DNA from: SB15 sp964639245
Lineage (GTDB): Bacteria; Chloroflexota; Anaerolineae; Aggregatilineales; J027
Assembly: GCA_964639245.1 (NCBI GenBank)
Contig: CAZXCU010000008.1
Coordinates: 1 to 64,000, forward strand
Direction of reading: 5' to 3'
DNA length: 64,000 bases
How positions within the stretch are numbered: position 1 is the stretch's first letter; every line of letters starts with the position of its first letter. Below, one piece after another: positions 41,706 through 50,766 of the stretch. A program made the translations under genes and the position numbers. The notes under the pieces were generated by a model, which searched no databases, was not told the DNA's origin, and was given only the letters and a program-made list of their open reading frames with translations.

Positions 41706-43523
41706 TCACATATAGCGGTTATACCATTCCTGAAAAATGACCAGCGCGTAAACTTTATTTACATAGTTATAATCTTTGTTGCCCACATATAAATCCGCGA
41801 CCATCGACTGCACAGCCTTCACATCAAACAATCCATGTTTATTGAGCTGCTGAGGGCTCAGGATTTCGCGCACATAATGCTGCAAATCCTTGAGCAACCA
41901 TTGGGTAATGGGCATTAAGAAACCCTCTTTTGGACGAAACAGCATTTCCTCTGGGAAGTAGCGTAGCGCTGCCTTTTTGAGAATATATTTAGGAATGCCT
42001 TGGTGAATTTTTAAAATACCGGGGAGAGAAGCAACAAATTCAACGAGGTCGGTATCCAAAAAAGGTGAACGCAACTCTAAACTGTGTGCCATAGACAAGC
42101 GATCTGCAAAAGCCAATACCTGATCAGGAAAAATGGTCTTAAATTCTGCTTCCAAGATACGGTTGAGGGCATCTTTTGCAGACAGCGAAGCAAAGTAATC
42201 CTTCATAAGTTGTGCTGTACTGTAACTTGGCAGCATAGCCCGATGGCTGTATATCCTCCGCTTTTCATCATCATTCATCACCAATAGTTTGGAGCGCCAC
42301 GCCCAATCCTCTGGCTCATAAATAGCTTCCAAATCCTCAGTTCCAAAGGGCTGTAATAGCTCAGATTTATCGGTGGGATAGTAAGATAATGGAAACGCCA
42401 GCCTATGGGAGCGATAACTGCCAAATAATTCGTCTGCCCCATCCCCTGTTACAGCGACTTTAACATGCTGGCTAACACACTGGGCAAGGTAATAGGTTGA
42501 AATCACCCCCGCAAACGGCTCATCGAAATGAGCAAGAATCGTTCCAATGGAGTCAGGAAAATGGCTAAACGCGATGGTTTCTTCATGATGGCGGGTTTGG
42601 TATTTTTGAGCAACCCAGTTGGCCCAATGACGATCAGCATCCTTGCCGGGCGTAGTAGAATCACTTGCATAGATTAGGGTAAATGTTTCGATGGCCTCTG
42701 GTGCGAGTTCAGTTGCTAAAACGGTTGTTAGGCTCGAATCAATGCCACCACTCAGGAAAAACCCAATAGGAACATCGGACATCAAGCGCCGTTTGACACC
42801 CTGCTTTAACAAACGCAAAAGCTCATCAACTGCTTCATCTTCGGTAATATCAATTGGGCTGTAGTCCAATGACCAGTAGCGTTCGATTGTGGGTGTTTTG
42901 CCGGGCTGAAAAATCAGACGATGAGCAGGCGGAAGTTGAAAAATCCCCTTAAAAATCGAAATGGGGCAGGGAATATGTTTGAGACTCAGAAAGTGATGCA
43001 GAGCTTCTAAGTTAATTTCTCGTTCAAATTGAGGAATGGTGAGCAACGCTTTGATTTCAGAGGCAAAATAAAGCGCCTGTCCGTCAAAGTGATAGTAGAG
43101 TGGTTTCTTGCCCATACGGTCACGCGCCAAAATCCCGCGCTGGTTGGCATCATCCCAAACAGCTGCGGCAAACATCCCCTGAATGTGATGAACAAAATCT
43201 GCTCCGTACATTTCATACAAATGGGGCAGCATTTCCGTATCACAATGAGTATGTAAGGTATGTCCAGATTCAACCAAATGGGGACGCATCTCAGGAAAGT
43301 TATAGAGTTCACCGTTTTGAGCCGCCCAGACGGTTCCCATTTCATTGCTCAAGGGCTGTCGTCCGCCATGAACATCCACAATTGCTAACCGCCTTGCACC
43401 CAAGGCAAAGTTCTCACCGGCAACCAGAAAACCATCATCCGGCCCTCGATGAATTAGCGTATCTAGCATCGCTTTAGCGACAGTAGGGTTAGCCTGCCCC
43501 CATATGCCTATAAGACCGCACAT
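41706..43523 (-). CDS. asnB: glutamine-hydrolysing asparagine synthetase
   Basis: 605 residues, the usual AsnB length. The N-terminus MCGLIGIWG leaves the catalytic Cys after Met removal; an extra ATG at 43526 is disfavoured for that reason. The class II glutaminase domain contains RLAIVDVHGGRQPL and NGELYN. The synthetase domain has the PP-loop FFLSGGIDSS and the TGDGADELFGSY motif. It could make asparagine, but AsnB homologues in glycan loci often amidate uronic acids or peptides. It is last in a GNAT-HTTM-AsnB operon with almost no spacing (4 nt from the previous stop). Confidence 0.92.
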   Translation of the reverse strand: MCGLIGIWGQANPTVAKAMLDTLIHRGPDDGFLVAGENFALGARRLAIVDVHGGRQPLSNEMGTVWAAQNGELYNFPEMRPHLVESGHTLHTHCDTEMLPHLYEMYGADFVHHIQGMFAAAVWDDANQRGILARDRMGKKPLYYHFDGQALYFASEIKALLTIPQFEREINLEALHHFLSLKHIPCPISIFKGIFQLPPAHRLIFQPGKTPTIERYWSLDYSPIDITEDEAVDELLRLLKQGVKRRLMSDVPIGFFLSGGIDSSLTTVLATELAPEAIETFTLIYASDSTTPGKDADRHWANWVAQKYQTRHHEETIAFSHFPDSIGTILAHFDEPFAGVISTYYLAQCVSQHVKVAVTGDGADELFGSYRSHRLAFPLSYYPTDKSELLQPFGTEDLEAIYEPEDWAWRSKLLVMNDDEKRRIYSHRAMLPSYSTAQLMKDYFASLSAKDALNRILEAEFKTIFPDQVLAFADRLSMAHSLELRSPFLDTDLVEFVASLPGILKIHQGIPKYILKKAALRYFPEEMLFRPKEGFLMPITQWLLKDLQHYVREILSPQQLNKHGLFDVKAVQSMVADLYVGNKDYNYVNKVYALVIFQEWYNRYM

Positions 43524-43527
43524 CACC

Positions 43528-45018
43528 TTACTTACTTTCTGCTAAGGGAACATAACTTCCCGGACGCTGCCCTTCATGGACAGGAGATATTGCAATGGGT
43601 GCTTTGGTGGAAAACTGCTTCTGGATGGAATGCTCTATCACGGTACTCATTTGTAGATTCACGATAAATTCGGCAACGGTTACATGCTCAATCCCACTGC
43701 CATCTGGCTTATGTTGTAACGAGACATATTCATAAACAAGCTCATTCTTCGGGGGGAATTGCAGGGTACGTGAGTAACGCAACAAGCGCTCCTGAAACAA
43801 GGCTTCATTACTTGGGTAATATTTTAAGGTTGTGAACAGAGATGTAAGCACAATGGATTCACAAACATGATTGTACCGATTGAGGAAACCACCGCCTTTC
43901 CACCCGAAGGTGTTCAACCGGGTTCTTGTCCCTTCGTTCTGATGATAAATCAGCAGATAGAAATTGACCAAATCCTGCGAAAAAACTCGCCAGACAATGA
44001 TTCCAAAAAAATTGGTATATCTTTCTAGTGCTGCTTGCATCAGAGCCGGCAAGCGTTTTTTCATATAAAAATTATAACTCACGCCGAGATGGGCGAGTGG
44101 CAGCAGAATAATATAAGCCCAAATGATACCCGCAAAAAGAAGATTTAAATTATCCGGGATGGTAAGCTGAGGATTGGTGGTAGTCATTTCGGGCAGAATC
44201 TTACTCAGCAATTGATTCCCTATACTGTTGGGATGGAAAAATACCATTGAACACAGCATGACCAGTTGCGCGAGCCAGCCAAGCCGGATTTGGGAGGTCA
44301 AAAAAGCAAAACTGAAAAAAATAAGCAAGCCACCAATAAAACGTAGCGGGGCAATAAGCATGAAAATCGCTGCCACGATTTCGGTAATCCATGCCATCTG
44401 ATTAAAAAACTGCATCATCCAATGATCCGGGGGGCGTTTGGTATAAAATTCAGGCCAAAATCCCCACTGCGGATTAGCAGCCCCTAATTCCATGCCATTT
44501 TTATGAGCATACCCCGCATTGAGTTTGTAAAAACCCGCCGAAAACATGATAAAAGCATAATCAACCTGAACGGCTAAGAGTGCAAGTCGATGGTAGTCCT
44601 GTGCGTAGGTACGGGTATACTCAAGGATAAAAATCCCCATTCCCATCCAGTAGGACATAAAACCGGGAGCCCCCATTCCCCGCGCTACCCCTTTCCATCG
44701 CATATACACAAAAAAGTAGCGAGCCAGAAGCACATTAACCAGCGCTGCCCATACAGTCCAGTATCCCATAATCAAGAGGAGACAACAGCCCATCCAGATG
44801 AACTGAACAATCGGATAAGCAACCGGATTTTGGATCCAGTCTACATCGCGTGCTGATTTTGCATAGCCGCCCCATTTTTCACTCAAAAAAAAGCGGCGAT
44901 TGGGCAATGTAATCAGCAGTGTTGCCAGCATAATGATGCCATATCCGATACGGACAAAGGCAAGCATTTCAAGACTGAGTTGGGGATAAAAATCGGTTGG
45001 TGAAATTAGCCACTCCAT
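43528..45018 (-). CDS. HTTM-like polytopic membrane protein (gamma-carboxylase-like fold)
   Basis: 496 residues with about eight to ten membrane helices in the first 350 residues. The pattern AFVRIGYGIIMLATLL near the start, DYAFIMFSAGFYKLNAGYAHKNGMELGA in the middle and the FGIIVWRVFSQDLVNFY tail resemble the HTTM domain of vitamin-K-dependent gamma-carboxylase-like bacterial proteins. The usual catalytic Lys is not identifiable by eye. The last 130 residues are soluble. It lies between GNAT and AsnB on the same strand without spacing, suggesting joint modification of an envelope-bound substrate. The assignment is tentative. Confidence 0.65.
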   Translation of the reverse strand: MEWLISPTDFYPQLSLEMLAFVRIGYGIIMLATLLITLPNRRFFLSEKWGGYAKSARDVDWIQNPVAYPIVQFIWMGCCLLLIMGYWTVWAALVNVLLARYFFVYMRWKGVARGMGAPGFMSYWMGMGIFILEYTRTYAQDYHRLALLAVQVDYAFIMFSAGFYKLNAGYAHKNGMELGAANPQWGFWPEFYTKRPPDHWMMQFFNQMAWITEIVAAIFMLIAPLRFIGGLLIFFSFAFLTSQIRLGWLAQLVMLCSMVFFHPNSIGNQLLSKILPEMTTTNPQLTIPDNLNLLFAGIIWAYIILLPLAHLGVSYNFYMKKRLPALMQAALERYTNFFGIIVWRVFSQDLVNFYLLIYHQNEGTRTRLNTFGWKGGGFLNRYNHVCESIVLTSLFTTLKYYPSNEALFQERLLRYSRTLQFPPKNELVYEYVSLQHKPDGSGIEHVTVAEFIVNLQMSTVIEHSIQKQFSTKAPIAISPVHEGQRPGSYVPLAESK

Positions 45019-45516
45019 CTAGCGCTCCCGTAAACGACCCAATACGAACACGTCAGTATAATGATCTGTTGCCCAGCGATCTTGCTTGAGAATACCTTCT
45101 AATTCAAAACCGACTTTTTCAAAAGCACGACGCGCCCGGGGATTGATAGCTAATACATAAGCATAAATGCGGTGTAAGTTCAATTTCTCAAAACCATAAT
45201 TACATAGTAAATCAATGGCTTGAGTGCCGAATCCCTGCCCCTGCTGCTGTCCCAGCAGAACCCTTAATTCCGCTTTACGATGCCGCCAGTCAATGTCATA
45301 AAGCCAGATATTTCCGATGTGGCTTCCCTGATTTTCGACAGCAAAATAGACCTGATGGAGATTTTCATGGAGATGAACAAACCATGCTTCATGCTCTATC
45401 TCAGAGATGGGTTTTACGCGATCTACTAGGCGACCTAAATCAGAGTCGTTTGCCCAGAGGAGAGTTTGAGCGAGATGATAACGCTGAAACGGGACAAGCT
45501 GCAAGCCTGAGAGCAT
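45019..45516 (-). CDS. GNAT-family N-acetyltransferase
   Basis: 165 residues. RELVQ-like acetyl-CoA motif in QQQGQGFGTQAIDLLCNYGFEKLNLHRIYAYVLAINPRARRAFEKVGF, typical of RimJ/RimL and PseH-type acetyltransferases; the C-terminus GILKQDRW matches too. In a sugar locus it is likelier to acetylate an amino-sugar nucleotide (as PseH or WbqC-associated enzymes do) than ribosomal protein. First gene of the minus-strand GNAT-HTTM-AsnB operon, divergent from WbqC across 122 bp that should hold both promoters. Confidence 0.88.
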   Translation of the reverse strand: MLSGLQLVPFQRYHLAQTLLWANDSDLGRLVDRVKPISEIEHEAWFVHLHENLHQVYFAVENQGSHIGNIWLYDIDWRHRKAELRVLLGQQQGQGFGTQAIDLLCNYGFEKLNLHRIYAYVLAINPRARRAFEKVGFELEGILKQDRWATDHYTDVFVLGRLRER

Positions 45517-45638
45517 TTATAGTTTTCCTGAGAAAGCTCTATTATACTTTCAAAGGAGGACACACTTCAATTCTTGTCTTGACAATCCATATTCCGTACC
45601 GACAATATGCACTAGCCTAATTTTTACTGGAAACCTGC

Positions 45639-46346
45639 ATGTCAGACCGTACCATTGTCATTCTACAACCCGGCTACCTTCCTTGGCTTGGCTTTTTTGA
45701 ACAGCTTTATCAAAGCGATGTTTTTGTGGTGTATGATGATGTCCAATACGACAAAAACGGATGGCGGAATCGCAATCGGATCAAAACAGCACAGGGGTGG
45801 CAGTGGCTCACAGTGCCAATTCTACTCAAAGGTCAGCATACGCCGATCATTAAAGACATCCGCATTCATAATAGTGTTCCATGGTCAAGCAAGCATATGG
45901 AGGCTATTCGTCAGAATTATAGCAAAGCACCGTTCTTCAAAGAGTATTTCCCGGCATTAGAAACTCTTTATCAACGCCCATGGGAATGGCTTATCGAGTT
46001 AGATATGCATTTCATCCTGCTCCTTGCTGAATTGCTCGGGCTAAAGCGCGAGTTCCGATTTGCTTCAGAGTTGGGTGTTACGGGTGGAAAGACGGAACGA
46101 TTAGTATTTATTTGTCGGCATCTGGAAGGCACACGTTTCTATGAAGGCGCGGCAGGACAAAATTATATTGATGAAGCCTTGTTTGCTCAGCATCAGGTGA
46201 AGTTGAATTATCAACGGTACGATCATCCCCACTATCGTCAACTACATGGTGAATTTATCCCTTATATGTCTATCATTGATTTGTTGTTTAATCACGGTGC
46301 TGAAAGTCTGGCAGTTCTGACTCATGCTTCTGAAGTAAAGGTATAG
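45639..46346 (+). CDS. WbqC-like family protein
   Basis: 235 residues starting with the family signature VILQPGYLPWLGFFEQLYQSDVFVVYDDVQYDKNGWRNRN. This family occurs in O-antigen and glycan clusters, often beside aminotransferases, and is thought to act on an amino-sugar or acyl group; the reaction is not established. No membrane helices. It sits 6 bp before the DegT aminotransferase and is clearly co-transcribed with it. Confidence 0.92.
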   Translation: MSDRTIVILQPGYLPWLGFFEQLYQSDVFVVYDDVQYDKNGWRNRNRIKTAQGWQWLTVPILLKGQHTPIIKDIRIHNSVPWSSKHMEAIRQNYSKAPFFKEYFPALETLYQRPWEWLIELDMHFILLLAELLGLKREFRFASELGVTGGKTERLVFICRHLEGTRFYEGAAGQNYIDEALFAQHQVKLNYQRYDHPHYRQLHGEFIPYMSIIDLLFNHGAESLAVLTHASEVKV

Positions 46347-46352
46347 AAAATC

Positions 46353-47480
46353 ATGCCCAACGTCCCTTTTTTTATGCACGATCTCGGTCAGGCGGAGTTA
46401 GACACCATTGCGGAGGTTTTTTCCACACCCATCCTGACTACGGGAGAATTCGTCAGCCTGTTTGAAACACGCTTTGCTGCTTATATGGGCAGTAAATACG
46501 CGCTTGGTGTAACAAGCTGCACAGGCGCAGCGCATATGTCCATGTTGGCTTTAGGGATTGGGGCTGGCGACGAAGTGATTACCACACCCATGACTTTTAT
46601 TGCCAGTGCGACTGCAATTATTGAGTCTGGGGCAAAGCCGGTGTTTGTGGATGTTGAACCGGAGACAGGCAATCTGGATGCGCATCGTATAGAGGCAGCT
46701 ATTACACCCCGTACAAAAGCCATTTTGCCTGTGCATCTTTATGGACATATGTGTGATATGAAAGCACTGCGGGAGATTGCTGACCGTCATCACCTTTTAT
46801 TAGTGGAAGATGCTGCCCATTGTATTGAGGGAGAGCGGGACGGTATCCGTCCGGGACAATTAAGCGACACAGCCTGTTATTCGTTTTATGCTACTAAAAA
46901 TTTGACCTCTGGAGAAGGTGGTGCATTGACCTTTAATCGAGACGAATTACAAGAAAAGCTCAAACTTCTACGACTGCATGGGATGACCAAAAACGCCAAT
47001 GATCGCCACAAAGAAGGCTACCAACACTGGGATATGACGGAGATGGGCTGGAAATACAATATGGATAATATTCAAGCGGCCCTTCTGCTGCCACAGCTTG
47101 AGCGCCTAGAGAAAAAGTGGGAGCGTCGTAATTCTCTGGCAGCGACTTATTTTGACTTGCTCAGTGTTATTCCGGGGGTACGTTTACCCCATGTTCAGCC
47201 GAATGTGCGCCATGCTTGGCATCTCTTTCCAATTTGGATTGAGCATGGACGGCGTGATGAGGTCATCAAGAAACTACAGGGAGCGGGCATTGGGGTCATG
47301 GTGAACTACCGCGCCATCCATTTATTAACATACTTTAAGCAGCACTTAGGCTATCAGCAGGGGGATTTCCCAATCGCCGAAAGACTAGGGGATGAAGTGT
47401 TGTCGCTACCCTTCTATCCCACTATGCCGGAGGAACATTTGCATATTGTGGCTGATACTTTGCGCCAAATTTTATGCTAG
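46353..47480 (+). CDS. DegT/DnrJ/EryC1/StrS-family aminotransferase
   Basis: 375 residues. PLP-binding Lys lies in YSFYATKNLTSGEGG; substrate and cofactor motifs include VTSCTGAAHMSMLALGIGAGDEVITTPMTF and LVEDAAHCIEG. Such enzymes transaminate keto-sugar nucleotides to give 3- or 4-amino sugars. A dehydratase that could supply the keto sugar is encoded at 49664. The ORF overlaps the 3' end of the convergent radical SAM gene by 4 nt. Confidence 0.93.
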   Translation: MPNVPFFMHDLGQAELDTIAEVFSTPILTTGEFVSLFETRFAAYMGSKYALGVTSCTGAAHMSMLALGIGAGDEVITTPMTFIASATAIIESGAKPVFVDVEPETGNLDAHRIEAAITPRTKAILPVHLYGHMCDMKALREIADRHHLLLVEDAAHCIEGERDGIRPGQLSDTACYSFYATKNLTSGEGGALTFNRDELQEKLKLLRLHGMTKNANDRHKEGYQHWDMTEMGWKYNMDNIQAALLLPQLERLEKKWERRNSLAATYFDLLSVIPGVRLPHVQPNVRHAWHLFPIWIEHGRRDEVIKKLQGAGIGVMVNYRAIHLLTYFKQHLGYQQGDFPIAERLGDEVLSLPFYPTMPEEHLHIVADTLRQILC

Positions 47481-48478
47481 CGAATTTTTTCCCTGTCTTC
47501 CTGCCAGAAATGCGCTTCAGTGAAGGTTCGCCCGAGATTGATATAGTCTTCATAAGACTGCCGGATGCTCTCTGTCGGATAGTAGGTGTGGGCCTTTTTA
47601 ACTTCCCAATCCGGGCATTCACGGCAGATTTGGGGAAGTTCTCTAAACCGTTCCTGACGATGGAGTTCCCTTATCCAGCGCAGTGACCCGCCCCAAATTT
47701 CTTTAAGCGATTGCAGTTGAATATTTCCGGCCACATATTTTCCATCACAATCGATGGGACACATTACCACATTGCCATTCCATTGAATTGCAGCAGAGTC
47801 AAATGCCCATAAACAGGGTTTTCGGCGTTCGTCTAAAGCCAACCGATGCTCCCCACCTGCAACAGACCCCGACCAGTAGACTTTGGGGCGCACTTTTACA
47901 ATGACGTTATATTGGTGCCAGTATTCCCGAAAGGCTTCAACTTCATGTTCGTTTTCATCAAAAATAGAAAACTGGACTTCAACGAGTGGTGTGGCTCCGT
48001 CATGGCGCTCAATAGCATCTAAAACCGCATGAATCCCCGCATAAATAATTTCTAATCCCTGCTTGGCGTTAGGATTGAGTGGCGGGCGCACGGTAGCGTG
48101 AGTTTGGGGTGTATAAGCATCACAGCTAATAATCAGACGGTTTAAACCACAATTCAATAAACGTTCAATATTGTGTGGAGTAAAACGAGTGCCATTGGTA
48201 TTTAAAGTAATTTTTTGGAGGCCAGCTTGTTTGGCATAGGCGATTAAATCAAATAAGGTATCGCCTAGCAACATAGCTTCTCCCATGAAAGTCGGCCATA
48301 ACTCGGTATAGGGATTTTCTTGGGCAACTTCATCTACAATTTGTTTGAACATCTGGTCAGACATCGTTTTCTTTGGACGTACCATATAGGTTCTGCCACA
48401 AAAAATACACGATTGATTGCATCCGGCAGTTAACTCAACCACCAATTGAGATGGGAAATCTGAGTCGGAATAAAACAT
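47477..48478 (-). CDS. radical SAM/SPASM protein
   Basis: 333 residues from the ATG at 48478, chosen because AGAGAGG precedes it; a longer in-frame ORF to 48601 adds an unlikely Ser/Asn-rich leader. The SAM motif CNQSCIFC places Cys at 20, 24 and 27. The C-terminus has CLWAFDSAAIQWNGNVVMCPIDCDGKY and CREC, the SPASM auxiliary-cluster layout. It differs from the radical SAM protein at 39784 in spacing and sequence but has the same architecture. It may modify a peptide or sugar of the same pathway; the substrate is unknown. Confidence 0.88.
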   Translation of the reverse strand: MFYSDSDFPSQLVVELTAGCNQSCIFCGRTYMVRPKKTMSDQMFKQIVDEVAQENPYTELWPTFMGEAMLLGDTLFDLIAYAKQAGLQKITLNTNGTRFTPHNIERLLNCGLNRLIISCDAYTPQTHATVRPPLNPNAKQGLEIIYAGIHAVLDAIERHDGATPLVEVQFSIFDENEHEVEAFREYWHQYNVIVKVRPKVYWSGSVAGGEHRLALDERRKPCLWAFDSAAIQWNGNVVMCPIDCDGKYVAGNIQLQSLKEIWGGSLRWIRELHRQERFRELPQICRECPDWEVKKAHTYYPTESIRQSYEDYINLGRTFTEAHFWQEDREKIR

Positions 48479-48649
48479 CTTGGCCTCTCTTGTACAGTAT
48501 GACAAGGGTACTATGGCACATAATACCCAATCGTTTGCAGTGTCATTTAGTAGAGAGTTACTAGGCAGATTGTCACTACTTAGAATGCTGTTTTTTTTCA
48601 AAAAATCAGCTAAAATGCGTCGTTGTAAAACTAACAGTCACGGTGTTGC

Positions 48650-49624
48650 ATGAAAATTAAGTATCTCGGATGGGTCGTTCAGTCTGGATTAACCATCTTG
48701 CTTCCAATCTGGCTGTTGCACGATTTTAGCTGGAAAACTTTTCAATCCCTCATGCTGAGTGTCCCCTTTTGGTTCTACTCACTCGCATTCCTTATCTTTA
48801 CCGTCGCTCAGGCAATCTTTGTTTTGCGGTGGATGGTGATCTTGCAAGCAATGCCCATTCGCATTCCGTTTCTCAAGATTTTAGAGCAACACTATATAGG
48901 GGTCTATTTCAATAACTTTTTCCCGGCTATGATTGGTGGTGACTCAGCCAAAATATATTATATGGGGCAAACTACGGGATACACCAATGTAACATCATCG
49001 GTCTTTATGGAGCGTTTTCTGGGCTTTTTTGCTACTGCGGTTCTTGCAACTGTGATGAGTTGGACTTTTCAGGTGTCTGATAAAACTCACTGGGTGCGGC
49101 TGGCCTTAACTGCATTCACTTTCGGATTTATAATGGCTTTCTTGCTCATTTTATATTTCCCGTTAGAACGACTGCTGAAACCTATCCTGCGGAGATTACC
49201 CAAAGCGGCTTTTTTAGAAACCAGATTTACCCTGCTGTTTCATAACTTACGGACAATCGGGCGAAAACCACAGGTTATCTTGAAGGCTTTTGCCATCACA
49301 GCGATTTATTTTCTGCTTATTGCACCCATTTACATCGGGTTTTTTTATTTTGCCGCAGATCGCTGGATACCATTGGCCCCCTTAATGATAGGTCTTTTAA
49401 GTATCTCAATCTTGAGCAACATTCCCATTACAATTAACGGGATTGGCCTGCGGGAACAGCTACACTACCTGTTTTTTATCCCGTTAGGATTATCCAAAGA
49501 AGAAGCCGTCAGCGTTTCGTTGTTGATTTTTTCTTATCTTTTGCTATCGAGTGCAGTAGGATATACATTATGGCTTAAGCTACAAATGCCCCTCATAGAA
49601 AACTCCTCTAGGTTGCAGCAGTAA
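48650..49624 (+). CDS. UPF0104 / lysylphosphatidylglycerol-synthase-type transmembrane flippase-like protein
   Basis: 324 residues, about eight membrane helices. The conserved motif HYIGVYFNNFFPAMIGGDSAKIYYMGQTTG and ERFLGFFATAVLA identify the LPG_synthase_TM family (PF03706). Relatives flip lipids or lipid-linked sugars, or are paired with glycosyltransferases. No synthetase domain follows. In this locus it may translocate a polyprenyl-linked glycan intermediate (inference). Start at 48650 with no strong ribosome binding site. Confidence 0.88.
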   Translation: MKIKYLGWVVQSGLTILLPIWLLHDFSWKTFQSLMLSVPFWFYSLAFLIFTVAQAIFVLRWMVILQAMPIRIPFLKILEQHYIGVYFNNFFPAMIGGDSAKIYYMGQTTGYTNVTSSVFMERFLGFFATAVLATVMSWTFQVSDKTHWVRLALTAFTFGFIMAFLLILYFPLERLLKPILRRLPKAAFLETRFTLLFHNLRTIGRKPQVILKAFAITAIYFLLIAPIYIGFFYFAADRWIPLAPLMIGLLSISILSNIPITINGIGLREQLHYLFFIPLGLSKEEAVSVSLLIFSYLLLSSAVGYTLWLKLQMPLIENSSRLQQ

Positions 49625-49663
49625 TCGAATTTCTATAAAATCTACATAAGGAATGTCACTTTG

Positions 49664-50695
49664 ATGAAAACTATCCTTGTTACCGGTGGTGCCGGATTTA
49701 TTGGGAGCAACTTTATTCATTTTTTATACAACAAATATCCCGATTACCGCATCATTGTTGTTGATGCCTTGACTTACGCCGGGCAAATTACCAATTTGCC
49801 ACATGGAGCATTCGGGAAAGAACGTTACGAATTCTGGTATGGTAATGTTTGCAATTCAGCTCTAATCAATGATCTTGTTGCTCAGGCTGATGTAGTAGTG
49901 CATATGGCGGCAGAAACACATGTCACACGCTCAATTTATGATAACTTAACGTTTTTTGAAACCGATGTTTTGGGTACCCAAGCAGTGGCAAATGCGGTGG
50001 TCAATCATCGCAACAAAGTCGAATTATTTATCCACATTTCAACTTCTGAAGTTTATGGAACAGCGATTTCTTCGGTGATTGATGAAGATCATCCACTCAA
50101 CCCCATGAGTCCTTATGCGGCAGCAAAGGCCGGCGCAGACCGGCTCGTGTATTCCTACTGGCAGACCTATGATATTCCAGCCGTGATTGTCCGACCTTTC
50201 AATAACTATGGGCCGCGTCAACATCTGGAAAAGGCTGTGCCACGTTTCATTACCAGTTGTCTGCTAGAAGATCCCCTTACCGTACATGGAAATGGGGATG
50301 CCGCCCGCGATTGGATTTATGTCGAAGAAACTTGCCGAGCATTGGATTGTATCATCCATGCCGACAAAAATAAGATAGTAGGCGAAGTCTTTAATGTGGG
50401 AACAGGCCAGCACCGTACTGTAGCGGAGATCGCTAAACTTATTCAAGAAACAATGGGTAATCCGGTTAACAGCCCGATTCATTTTATTGGAGATCGTCCG
50501 GGACAAGTTATTCGGCATACAGCAGGAATAGATAAAATTAAACAGGTACTGGGGTGGTCTACGGATATTCACATCGAAGATAAAATTGCCGATACCATTC
50601 AGTGGTATAAGGACAATCGGGCATGGTGGCAAGCGCAATTATGGATGCGCCATATCCCTATTATTACAGCGGCAGGCAAAAGGGAACTTCACTAA
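49664..50695 (+). CDS. NAD-dependent sugar-nucleotide epimerase/dehydratase (dTDP-glucose 4,6-dehydratase-like)
   Basis: About 343 residues of extended SDR. Rossmann TGGAGFIGSNFIHFL, VVHMAAETHVTRSIYDN, the catalytic region ISTSEVYG with YAAAK (Tyr and Lys), and RPFNNYGPRQHLEKAVPRF for nucleotide-sugar binding. In RmlB the Thr is followed by Asp-Glu (TDEVYG); here it is TSEVYG, which fits UDP- or CDP-sugar dehydratases and epimerases. It probably makes the keto-sugar for the DegT aminotransferase. An ATG at 49664 is preferred; a TTG directly precedes it. Confidence 0.9.
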   Translation: MKTILVTGGAGFIGSNFIHFLYNKYPDYRIIVVDALTYAGQITNLPHGAFGKERYEFWYGNVCNSALINDLVAQADVVVHMAAETHVTRSIYDNLTFFETDVLGTQAVANAVVNHRNKVELFIHISTSEVYGTAISSVIDEDHPLNPMSPYAAAKAGADRLVYSYWQTYDIPAVIVRPFNNYGPRQHLEKAVPRFITSCLLEDPLTVHGNGDAARDWIYVEETCRALDCIIHADKNKIVGEVFNVGTGQHRTVAEIAKLIQETMGNPVNSPIHFIGDRPGQVIRHTAGIDKIKQVLGWSTDIHIEDKIADTIQWYKDNRAWWQAQLWMRHIPIITAAGKRELH

Positions 50696-50766
50696 AGCAC
50701 CTCAAATAAGAAAAGTGGGATCGATGCGGCATAATAAGTTACACTTGAAATGATAAGGTATAAATA

